From assembly GCA_035384605.1 (NCBI GenBank), contig DAOOIV010000047.1, forward strand, positions 1-31,940: 31,940 nucleotides of DNA, written 5' to 3'. The notes under the pieces are model-generated. The model made no database searches. It saw only the letters and a list, made by a program, of their open reading frames with translations, and was not told the DNA's origin. The DNA comes from Phycisphaerae bacterium. Its GTDB lineage: Bacteria; Planctomycetota; Phycisphaerae; UBA1845; PWPN01. A program made the translations under genes and the position numbers. Of this stretch, positions 8,039-14,288 are shown in pieces (within the stretch, counting starts at the first letter, position 1; every line of letters starts with the position of its first letter).

Positions 8039-8313
8039 TCTTCCAGGTGCTCCATCACATACTGGCCGTCGTCGGCGATGCACATCACCGTCCAGCGGGC
8101 CGGCGAGGTCTTGTCGTTGAGTACCTCGCGCGTGTAAATGCCGTCGCTGGTCAGCACCACGATGTCGCCTGCCCCCGCCCCGAGCTGATCGATGGCCAGC
8201 ACCGGGTCGAGCGAGGCGGCCTGGATCGGCTCAACCACCAGCATCCGGGCGCCGCCCAATGACTTGTGCTTGACCGTCGAGACTGCATTGCCGACCACAC
8301 GCCCCAGTATCAT
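8035..8313 (-). CDS. BMC-P vertex protein (EutN/CcmL family), copy 2
   Basis: A 92-residue vertex protein with the standard family sequence: ILGRVVGNAVSTVKHKSLGGARMLVVEP at the N-terminus (residues 2-29) and AIDQLGAGAGDIVVLTSDG in the middle. The C-terminal third is unusual: where most members have a PVDAxIVGIVD strand, this one has WTVMCIADDGQYVMEHLEE. The start codon ATG at 8313 follows GGCGGAG closely. The gene begins 10 nt after the PduP-like gene and ends in a four-base overlap with the RpiB-like gene, so the three are surely co-transcribed. Confidence 0.9.
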   Translation of the reverse strand: MILGRVVGNAVSTVKHKSLGGARMLVVEPIQAASLDPVLAIDQLGAGAGDIVVLTSDGIYTREVLNDKTSPARWTVMCIADDGQYVMEHLEE

Positions 8314-8323
8314 TTTCTCCGCC

Positions 8324-9757
8324 CTACAGAATGCGCAGGTTGTCCACCATCACGCACCGGCGATAGCGCGTGAAGGTCATCGGGCTCGTGATGCCCTCAC
8401 CAGTCGGCGTGGCAATGCTGAAGCTGGCAAAACCCTCGCCGCCGGCACCCAGCGAAGCCATGCACGCGCCGTTCTTGACGAATATCGTGGTGTCCACCGC
8501 CTTACCCATCTTGGTCATGTTCTCGACGTTGCGTGACCAGATGATGGCCGTATGGCCGAAGCCGTGCTCGTACTCAACGGCCATGGCGATCGCCTGATCG
8601 ATGCTCTTGGCCCGGACGACGGGCAGGAACGGCATCATCTGCTCGCATGGCAGCCACGGGCTGTGCTCATCCACCTCGCCATAGAGGCACTGCGTGCCCT
8701 GCGGCAGCCTGATGCCGATCGCATCGGCCAGAACCTGCGGATCTTTGCCCACGAACTTCTTGTCCGGCAACCAGTGGCCGCTCTTCTCGTCCTTGTGCAA
8801 CGCCATCGCCGTGAATGCCCGGATCTGCTCGGCGTTGAGGCGGTACCCGCCGTGCCGCGAGAAAGCCTCGAGCAGCTTGTCAGCCACCGCCTCGACGACG
8901 ATGACCTCCTTCTCGCCGATGCACAGCAGGTTGTTATCGTAGGCGTGCCCGAAGATGATGCCCGCCGCGGCCTTCTCGATGTCGGCCGTGCAGTCCACCA
9001 CCACCGGCGGGTTGCCCGGGCCGGCAACGATTGCCTTCTTGTTGCTGGCCATCGCGGCTGCGACCACACCCGGACCGCCGGTCACCACCAGCATGGCGAT
9101 ATCCGGATGCTTGAAGATCTGGTCGGCCGTCTGCAGCGTCGGTTTCTCGATCAGGCAGATCAGGTTATCCAGGCCGGTCGCCTCGCGGATCGCCCGGTTC
9201 CACCGCTGCGTGGCGACGGCAGCACACCTGGCCCCCGACGGGTGCGGGTTACAGACCAGCGTGTTGCCGGCGGCGATCATCATGATGGCATTGCAGCCGA
9301 GCGTCGGAATCGAGTGTGTCACGGGCGTAATAACGCCCAGCACACCCCACGGGGCGTGCTCGGTGACCGTCAGGCCGTGGTCGCCGCTGACCGCCTCGGA
9401 GGTAAGCATCTCCATCCCCGGCACCTTCTCGCCGACCACGATCAGCTTCTCGATCTTGTGGTCCATCCGGCCGATTCTCGTCTCGTCGTACTCGATCCGG
9501 GCGAGTTCCTCCTTCTGTTCGAGGCAGATGCGGCGAATACACTTGATGGCCTTGGCCCGTGTCTCCAGCGTCTCGGCCACCAATCGCTTCTGTGCCACCT
9601 TCGCCGCAGCTACCGCCTCATCGACGGTCTGAAAGATGCCGTCCCTGCCGCCTGCCGGAACCGGCGGCGCCGTCGCAACCCTTCCGTTGCCTTGCAGTCG
9701 GCTCAGCACCTCACTGACCACATCGCGAATCAACGCCTCACTCACTGTCGTGCTCAT
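8324..9757 (-). CDS. pduP: CoA-acylating aldehyde dehydrogenase (PduP-like) with N-terminal encapsulation peptide
   Basis: A 477-residue acylating aldehyde dehydrogenase. In this context the substrate is probably L-lactaldehyde, oxidised with NAD+ and CoA to lactyl-CoA inside the shell. Residues 4-22 form an amphipathic helix (EALIRDVVSEVLSRL), followed by a Gly/Pro/Ala linker, which is the PduP-type encapsulation peptide. The catalytic Cys is Cys279 in NNLLCIGEKEV; other family elements are PVTHSIPTLGCNA, VTGGPGVVAAA and GPGNPPVVVD. Length is normal for PduP/EutE. The ATG at 9757 has GGAG 8 nt upstream. The gene sits between two BMC-P genes. The exact aldehyde is inferred from the neighbouring aldolase and not from the protein itself. 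Confidence 0.92.
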   Translation of the reverse strand: MSTTVSEALIRDVVSEVLSRLQGNGRVATAPPVPAGGRDGIFQTVDEAVAAAKVAQKRLVAETLETRAKAIKCIRRICLEQKEELARIEYDETRIGRMDHKIEKLIVVGEKVPGMEMLTSEAVSGDHGLTVTEHAPWGVLGVITPVTHSIPTLGCNAIMMIAAGNTLVCNPHPSGARCAAVATQRWNRAIREATGLDNLICLIEKPTLQTADQIFKHPDIAMLVVTGGPGVVAAAMASNKKAIVAGPGNPPVVVDCTADIEKAAAGIIFGHAYDNNLLCIGEKEVIVVEAVADKLLEAFSRHGGYRLNAEQIRAFTAMALHKDEKSGHWLPDKKFVGKDPQVLADAIGIRLPQGTQCLYGEVDEHSPWLPCEQMMPFLPVVRAKSIDQAIAMAVEYEHGFGHTAIIWSRNVENMTKMGKAVDTTIFVKNGACMASLGAGGEGFASFSIATPTGEGITSPMTFTRYRRCVMVDNLRIL

Positions 9758-9838
9758 CTCTATCGCTCCAACCGCAAGACCCCAGCCGCCTTACGGAATA
9801 CGCTTTAGCGCTCCATTGCCGCGGCTGACGACGGCCGC

Positions 9839-10150
9839 TCAGCCCTGCTTCTTGTAGATCTCCTGGTCCTTCATCTGTATCGCGTCGATGATGCCGATGA
9901 TCACCGCGTCCGTGGGCACGTCGCCGGTCGTTTCGGTCAGCCGGGCCGAACTGCCCTGAGTGACCAGCACCAACTCGCCCTCGCCCGCTCCGACCGTGTC
10001 AATAGCTACGGCCGTCCGGCCGGTTGTTTCCAGCGCCCCCGGCGCGTCAGCTTTGACATTCATCGCCTGGACAAGCAAGAGCTTCCTACCAATCACGCTC
10101 TTGACCTTCTGCGATGCCACAACGGTTCCAGTCACTTTGCCGATGAACAT
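9839..10150 (-). CDS. BMC-P vertex protein (EutN/CcmL family), copy 3
   Basis: A 103-residue vertex protein and the most canonical of the three: MFIGKVTGTVVASQKVKSVI, then KLLLVQ, AIDTVGAGEGELVLVTQGSSAR and the C-terminal PTDAVIIGIIDAI. A short charged tail (MKDQEIYKKQG) follows. The ATG at 10150 was chosen because GGGAG lies 5 nt upstream and the family fold starts there; the frame upstream is open but non-homologous. It is separated by 137 nt from the preceding BMC-H gene, the longest gap within the core of the operon, and by 81 nt from the PduP-like gene. Confidence 0.92.
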   Translation of the reverse strand: MFIGKVTGTVVASQKVKSVIGRKLLLVQAMNVKADAPGALETTGRTAVAIDTVGAGEGELVLVTQGSSARLTETTGDVPTDAVIIGIIDAIQMKDQEIYKKQG

Positions 10151-10174
10151 GTCGTCTCCCTGTCTGCGGACCGG

Positions 10175-10199
10175 ACGTTCGTGATTCAGCCCCGAACGT
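10175..10199 (-). promoter_or_regulatory. Intercistronic hairpin between BMC-H and BMC-P genes
   Basis: ACGTTCG (10175-10181) and CGAACGT (10193-10199) form a perfect 7-bp stem with an 11-nt loop, in the 137-nt gap between the BMC-H gene at 10288 and the BMC-P gene at 10150. No T-run follows on the minus strand, so it is not a standard terminator. It could be an mRNA processing or stability element that sets the ratio of facet to vertex protein. This is inference from position. Confidence 0.3.
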
Positions 10200-10287
10200 G
10201 GGCGAAACCCCCGTCCGTCAATCATCGGAGCCCCGCTGACGGCAGCGTTCCCGCGACAACGACGGGGGACAGCCCGGCCGGTCGGCA

Positions 10288-10563
10288 TCACTTGTTCGGC
10301 AATATCTTGCCGATGTCGCCGTGGGGGCGAGCGATCACATCCACGCTGACCACCTCGCCGACCTTCGCCGCCGAGGCCGCACCTGCGTCGACTGCCGCCT
10401 TGACCGCCGCCACGTCGCCTTCGAGAACCACCGTCACCAGGCCGGACCCGACCTGCTTCCAGCCGCGATACGTCACGTTCGCCGCCTTCAGGGCCGCATC
10501 CGTCGCCTCAACGAGCGCCACCATGCCGCGAGTCTCAATCAATCCCAATGCCTGCTGGGCCAT
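10288..10563 (-). CDS. BMC-H hexameric shell protein, copy 1 (GSG pore)
   Basis: A 91-residue single-domain BMC-H protein forming hexameric facets. The family pattern is complete: ALGLIETRGMVALVEATDAA, the edge lysine in KAANV, the pore loop QVGSGLVTVVLEG, and the C-terminal VIARPHGDI with the Arg that fixes tile edges. The pore residue is Ser within GSG, as in PduA, which suggests a small polar pore. An ATG at 10563 follows GAGGAG. It lies 60 nt downstream of the kinase gene. Confidence 0.95.
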   Translation of the reverse strand: MAQQALGLIETRGMVALVEATDAALKAANVTYRGWKQVGSGLVTVVLEGDVAAVKAAVDAGAASAAKVGEVVSVDVIARPHGDIGKILPNK

Positions 10564-10623
10564 TTCCGATTACTCCTCAATCAACCCGGCACAGGCCACA
10601 TCGCCCGGCCGTCTCTGCCATCC

Positions 10624-11778
10624 TCAGTTGCCGCCCGCCAGTACGTCCCGCGTCTGCCGGGCCACGATCAGTTCCTCGTTTGTCGGAATCACCATGATTC
10701 GCACGCGCGAGTCATCCGCTGAAATCGTTTCCTCTCTGCCGCGGGTCTCGTTTTTCCGCGAATCGAGCTTGATCCCCGCGTAATCCATTCGGGCACAAAC
10801 GGCCTCACGAAAAGAGGCGCTGTTTTCGCCGATGCCGCCGGTGAAGACGATCAGATCCGCCCCGTTGAGCACCGCCAGATAAGCCCCGACGTAATGCCGC
10901 ACGCCCTCGACGAGAACATCAAGTGCCAACCTCGCCCGTTCGTTGCCCTCGGCCGCCGCCTGCTCGATGTCGCGACGATCATTGCTCACGCCGCTGATGC
11001 CGAGCAAACCGCCTTTCTTAGCCATCTCCTGCAAAGCCTGCTCAAAGGTCAGCTTGAACGCCGGCAATACTTTGAGCAGCGCGTACGGGTCGAAGTCGCC
11101 CACCCGGTTATTGTGAATCAGCCCCGATTGAGGCGTCGTCGCGAAGCTGTTGGCCACGCTCCTGCCGTTCTCGATCGCACAGATCGAGCTGCTGCCGCCC
11201 ACATGACAAGAAATCACGCGCAGATCCTTGCGACCCATCAGCTCAGCGGTCCGCACGGCGATATACCGATGACTCGCCCCGTGAAACCCGTACCGCCGCA
11301 CGCCGGCCTGCGTCCACTCCCACGGCACCCCATAGGTGGTGCGCGACGGGGGGATCGTCTGGTGGAAGGCCGTCTCGAACGCCGCGACCTGCGGCACGTC
11401 CGGCAGCCGTGCGGCAAAGGCCTTCATCGCGGCGACATACGGCGGGTTGTGCGCCGGCGCGATGTCGAAGAACTCGGTCATCGTTCGGATGACCTCTTCC
11501 GTGACGCGAACCGCCCCCGAAGTCGTCCCGCCGTGTACCGCCTTGAAGCCGATGGCATCGAGCTTGACGTTCGGGTCGGGCAGCAACCTCAGGCAGTGGT
11601 CGATGGCCTGGCCGTGGTCGGCGATCCGCCCCGCCCACGTCTTGTCGCCCACCTTGACGGCCGCGTTGTCCGAGCCGATCCGCTCGGCGCCTCCGCGGGC
11701 CAGCTCCCGCTCGCCGTCCATATCGAACAGGCGAAACTTGAACGACGTGCTACCGATATTGGCAACCAATACGATCAC
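10624..11778 (-). CDS. ackA: Acetate-kinase-family acyl-phosphate kinase with altered active site
   Basis: A 384-residue member of the acetate/propionate kinase family, expected to transfer phosphate from an acyl-phosphate (probably lactyl-phosphate here) to ADP. Family elements visible are NIGSTSFKF (7-15), VHGG (81-84), RRYGFHGASH (161-170), NRVGDFDP (224-231) and FTGGIGENSASFRE near the C-terminus. Several positions usually invariant in AckA differ. The catalytic Asp of the VFDTAFH motif is Glu135 (AAFETAFHQT), the Asn of HLGNGAS is Gly195 (HVGGSSS), and DTSMG reads ANSFA. These may reflect a different acyl group. The start is a GTG at 11778 with GGAG 6 nt upstream. No encapsulation peptide is obvious, so it may act outside the shell or bind other cargo. 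Confidence 0.88.
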   Translation of the reverse strand: MIVLVANIGSTSFKFRLFDMDGERELARGGAERIGSDNAAVKVGDKTWAGRIADHGQAIDHCLRLLPDPNVKLDAIGFKAVHGGTTSGAVRVTEEVIRTMTEFFDIAPAHNPPYVAAMKAFAARLPDVPQVAAFETAFHQTIPPSRTTYGVPWEWTQAGVRRYGFHGASHRYIAVRTAELMGRKDLRVISCHVGGSSSICAIENGRSVANSFATTPQSGLIHNNRVGDFDPYALLKVLPAFKLTFEQALQEMAKKGGLLGISGVSNDRRDIEQAAAEGNERARLALDVLVEGVRHYVGAYLAVLNGADLIVFTGGIGENSASFREAVCARMDYAGIKLDSRKNETRGREETISADDSRVRIMVIPTNEELIVARQTRDVLAGGN

Positions 11779-11837
11779 GACACACTCCGGCTGTTGTGAC
11801 AGAGGCCTGCGTCATCGCCGTCATGGCCACGCAACGC

Positions 11838-12107
11838 CTACTTGAAGTACACGTCCGCCAGCGCTTCATGCGGCCGGGCGATGACGTGGGCACTCATCAG
11901 CTCACCGACCCGGTTGGCCGCCTCGGCGCCGGCATCCACCGCGGCCTTTACGCTGCCGACGTCGCCGCGCACGATCGTCGTCACCAGGCCTCCGCCGATC
12001 TGAACGCTCTTGACCAGCTCGACGTTGGCAGCCTTGCACATCGCATCCGAGGCTTCCACCAGGCCGGTGTAGCCCATCGTCTCTACCATTCCGATTGCAT
12101 CGCTCAT
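11838..12107 (-). CDS. BMC-H hexameric shell protein, copy 2 (GGG pore)
   Basis: An 89-residue BMC-H protein. It has DAIGMVETMGYTGLVEASDAM, the conserved edge lysine in CKAANV, the pore loop QIGGGLVTTIVRG and HVIARPHEAL. The pore tripeptide is GGG, with no side chain at the position that is Ser in PduA, which would give the widest pore of the three. The C-terminus is short (ADVYFK). An ATG at 12107 has GGAG 10 nt upstream. The gene lies between the other BMC-H gene and the kinase gene. Confidence 0.95.
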   Translation of the reverse strand: MSDAIGMVETMGYTGLVEASDAMCKAANVELVKSVQIGGGLVTTIVRGDVGSVKAAVDAGAEAANRVGELMSAHVIARPHEALADVYFK

Positions 12108-12190
12108 CGATTGAATACTCCGTTACCCCGCGCCAACCCTGAACCGATCGCTCGTCCGGCGCGGGTCATCCCCGTATGATCCCGTTCCCT

Positions 12191-12481
12191 TTATTTGGCC
12201 CTGTTTCTCTCGGCGGGCAACATGCCTGCCAGTTCGTCGTGCGGCCGGGGGATCACATGAACGCTGACCACCTCGCCGACCTTGCTCGCCGCCGCCGAGC
12301 CGGCATCCGTGGCCGACTTGACTGCCGCCACATCACCGCGGATGAACGCGGTCACCAACCCACGACCGACCTTCTCATACCCCACCAGTCGGACGTTGGC
12401 CGCCTTCATCATCGCGTCCGACGCCTCGATCAGGGGCACGAGACCCTTCGTCTCGATCATTCCAAGTGCTTCAAGTGCCAT
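12191..12481 (-). CDS. BMC-H hexameric shell protein, copy 3 (GRG pore)
   Basis: A 96-residue BMC-H protein with ALEALGMIETKGLVPLIEAS, edge lysine in MKAANV, and VIPRPHDELAGML, then a short basic tail (ERNRAK). The pore loop reads KVGRGLVTAFIRG, so Arg sits where PduA has Ser; a hexamer would line the central pore with six arginines. I start the gene at the ATG at 12481 because GAGGAG lies 7 nt upstream. It is the first shell gene of the operon, 55 nt after the PduL gene, and the gap between them carries a short repeat. Confidence 0.95.
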   Translation of the reverse strand: MALEALGMIETKGLVPLIEASDAMMKAANVRLVGYEKVGRGLVTAFIRGDVAAVKSATDAGSAAASKVGEVVSVHVIPRPHDELAGMLPAERNRAK

Positions 12482-12504
12482 AAGTGGACTCCTCAAAAAA
12501 GCGA

Positions 12505-12530
12505 TCAGCTATCAGCCGTCAGCTATCAGC
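12505..12530. repeat. Short direct repeat TCAGCTATCAGC x2
   Basis: Two identical 12-mers (12505-12516 and 12519-12530) lie between the PduL and BMC-H genes. The unit itself contains TCAGC twice, and ATCAGC runs on both sides. Arrays of this TCAG-rich kind occur as dispersed intergenic repeats in many bacteria; a related array is at 20375-20444. Confidence 0.7.
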
Positions 12531-12536
12531 TTGGGC

Positions 12537-13223
12537 TTACATTCTCTCCAGTTCAACTCTCGCCGCGTTCGCCAGGTCGCACGCGTTGCCTTCATCGGTG
12601 TCCAGGTGCACCTCGAGCTTCACATCCTTGCTCACGCGACAGATAATGCCCTCGAACGTCGTTGGACAACTCCCATGAACCCTCAGCCGCATGAAGTCGC
12701 CGGTTTTGACCCCGTAGTACTCCGCATCCGTCGGATGCATGTGGACGTGCCGCTGAGCCCGGATCACGCCCTCTTTGAGCTCGATATGCCCCTTGGGTCC
12801 GAGCACGATGCAACCGGGTGTACCCTTGATGTCCCCGCTCATACGAACGGGCAGATCCAGACCCATCGCGATGCCATCGGTGAAGGCCAGCTCGATCTGA
12901 TCTTCAGGCCGCACCGGCCCCAGGATTCGCAGATTCGTGATCGTGCGGTGCCGAGGTCCGATGATCGTCACCGTCTGCTCGCTTGCGAAATACCCTTCCT
13001 GATAAAGCGGCCGCATCACCGTAAGCTGCGCCCCAGGCCCGAAGAGAATCTCCAGCGTCTTCTGCGTCACGTGCATGTGCCGCGCCGAGATGTTCACAAC
13101 GAGCTTCGGTTTGGCGGCACCCGCCCTCCCGGGCCCCAGACCCAGCCGCTGCCGGACGATATCCCGAACCACGCCCTCGACCACCGAGCGATCAAGCCTG
13201 CCGCCCACCATCGCCGTACTCAT
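12537..13223 (-). CDS. pduL: PduL-type phosphotransacylase with N-terminal encapsulation peptide
   Basis: A 228-residue PduL-family enzyme that converts acyl-CoA (probably lactyl-CoA here) and phosphate to acyl-phosphate and free CoA, recycling CoA in the lumen. Residues 10-28 form an amphipathic helix (DRSVVEGVVRDIVRQRL), followed by a Gly/Ala linker, which is the expected encapsulation peptide. The metal-binding motifs are NISARHMHV (44-52) and RHVHMHP (158-164), and a further conserved His is in VHLDTDEGNAC (205-215). The ATG at 13223 has GGGAGGT 5 nt upstream and overlaps the stop of the DeoR-type regulator by four bases (ATGA). Length and both beta-barrel halves look complete. Confidence 0.94.
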   Translation of the reverse strand: MSTAMVGGRLDRSVVEGVVRDIVRQRLGLGPGRAGAAKPKLVVNISARHMHVTQKTLEILFGPGAQLTVMRPLYQEGYFASEQTVTIIGPRHRTITNLRILGPVRPEDQIELAFTDGIAMGLDLPVRMSGDIKGTPGCIVLGPKGHIELKEGVIRAQRHVHMHPTDAEYYGVKTGDFMRLRVHGSCPTTFEGIICRVSKDVKLEVHLDTDEGNACDLANAARVELERM

Positions 13224-14032
13224 CCCTGACCTCCCGCGCCGGCGGACCTTGCTCCGACACCCGTCGCCTCTTCCACGCCGGCCAGAATCAGTTCGGCCCC
13301 GGCGTTGCGCACCGCATCCTGCCACCGGCCTTCCAGCGCGCTGTCACAAACCACTCGGTCAACCATTTCCCAACCGCCCAGTCTCACCAACGCCCGCTTG
13401 CCGAACTTGCCGCTGTCGGCAACCAGTATCACCTCACCGGCCGAACGCATCATCTGCAATTCGGCCTCAACCATCAGCACATTGGCATTGTAGAGCGCAT
13501 CCTCCGTGATCCCCGCCACGCCCATGACGGCCGCATCCACATGCAGAGAGGACAGCATCTGTTGTGCGTACGGCCCCAGCGCCACACCCGTGCGCGGATA
13601 GATGTAACCGCCGATGAAAATCAATTCAATATTCGGCGCACTGTGCAGCAGATTCGCGATTGGCAGCGAGTTGGTCACCACCTGCATCGTTCGCGACAAC
13701 AGATTTCGGGCCACCTGAAAGGTCGTCGTTCCCCCGTCAAGGAGAATCGTCTGACCGTCCTGCAACAAGCCGGCGGCCACACGGCCGATTGCCTCCTTCT
13801 CCGGAACCGCCGTCACTTCCCGGGCCGCATAATTCAGCGCCACGAACCGATCGCTGACGAACACCGCTCCGCCGTGCGTCCGGCGAACGATACCCTCCTC
13901 TTCCAGCAACGACAAATCGCGCCGAACCGTCGATTCTGAGACACCCAGCTCGCTGACCAATAGCGACAGATCAGCGTAACCGCGGCGCGCCAAGACTTCC
14001 GATAACTGTTGTCGTCGCTCGTCTCCGGTCAT
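13220..14032 (-). CDS. DeoR-family transcriptional regulator, first gene of the BMC operon
   Basis: A 270-residue DeoR/GlpR-type repressor. Residues 1-57 are the winged helix-turn-helix (ERRQQLSEVL, LGVSESTVRRDLSLLEEEGIVRRTHGGAV). The rest is the DeoR sensor fold, with DGGTTTFQVARNL, MGVAGIT and VLVADSGKFGKRA, which usually binds a phosphorylated sugar. The ATG at 14032 was chosen because GGAGG lies 4 nt upstream and the DNA-binding domain starts there. It overlaps pduL by four bases. Position suggests autoregulation and control of the whole BMC operon by a pathway sugar phosphate. This is inferred from family and context. Confidence 0.93.
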   Translation of the reverse strand: MTGDERRQQLSEVLARRGYADLSLLVSELGVSESTVRRDLSLLEEEGIVRRTHGGAVFVSDRFVALNYAAREVTAVPEKEAIGRVAAGLLQDGQTILLDGGTTTFQVARNLLSRTMQVVTNSLPIANLLHSAPNIELIFIGGYIYPRTGVALGPYAQQMLSSLHVDAAVMGVAGITEDALYNANVLMVEAELQMMRSAGEVILVADSGKFGKRALVRLGGWEMVDRVVCDSALEGRWQDAVRNAGAELILAGVEEATGVGARSAGAGGQG

Positions 14033-14063
14033 GAGTCCTCCGGATCTGACCAAACCTAAGCCG

Positions 14064-14091
14064 ATTATCGACAAGTTGTGAGAGGAATCAA
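14064..14091 (-). promoter_or_regulatory. Candidate sigma70-type promoter of the BMC operon with internal palindrome
   Basis: Reading the minus strand, TTGATT (14091-14086) and GATAAT (14069-14064) are separated by 16 nt; they match 4 of 6 and 5 of 6 consensus positions. Transcription would start near 14057, about 25 nt before the ATG of the DeoR-type gene, leaving room for its GGAGG site. The spacer contains the palindrome ACAAGTTGT (14071-14079), a plausible operator for the regulator. A second symmetric element, GAAAGATTTC, lies upstream at about 14112-14121. Confidence 0.35.
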
Positions 14092-14288
14092 GCGGGGCTT
14101 GGCCTGTCTTTGAAAGATTTCTTCCATAATCAGCCAAAGCACCCCTGTTCTTCTGCTCTAATCAATTGAGAAACAACCACTTAAGCCAATGACATGCCGG
14201 CAAATCTGGCAGGAATTCACACGGCGATTTCAGCACACAGCCACCCGTCGTACTGGAGTCTGGCAGGCAGGCCGCAAGGCAGGGTGAT

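Noticed and set aside
8552..9808. Long plus-strand frame opposite the PduP-like gene
   Set aside because: The opposite strand encodes a clear aldehyde dehydrogenase with its catalytic Cys and a ribosome binding site. The plus-strand translation has no domain.
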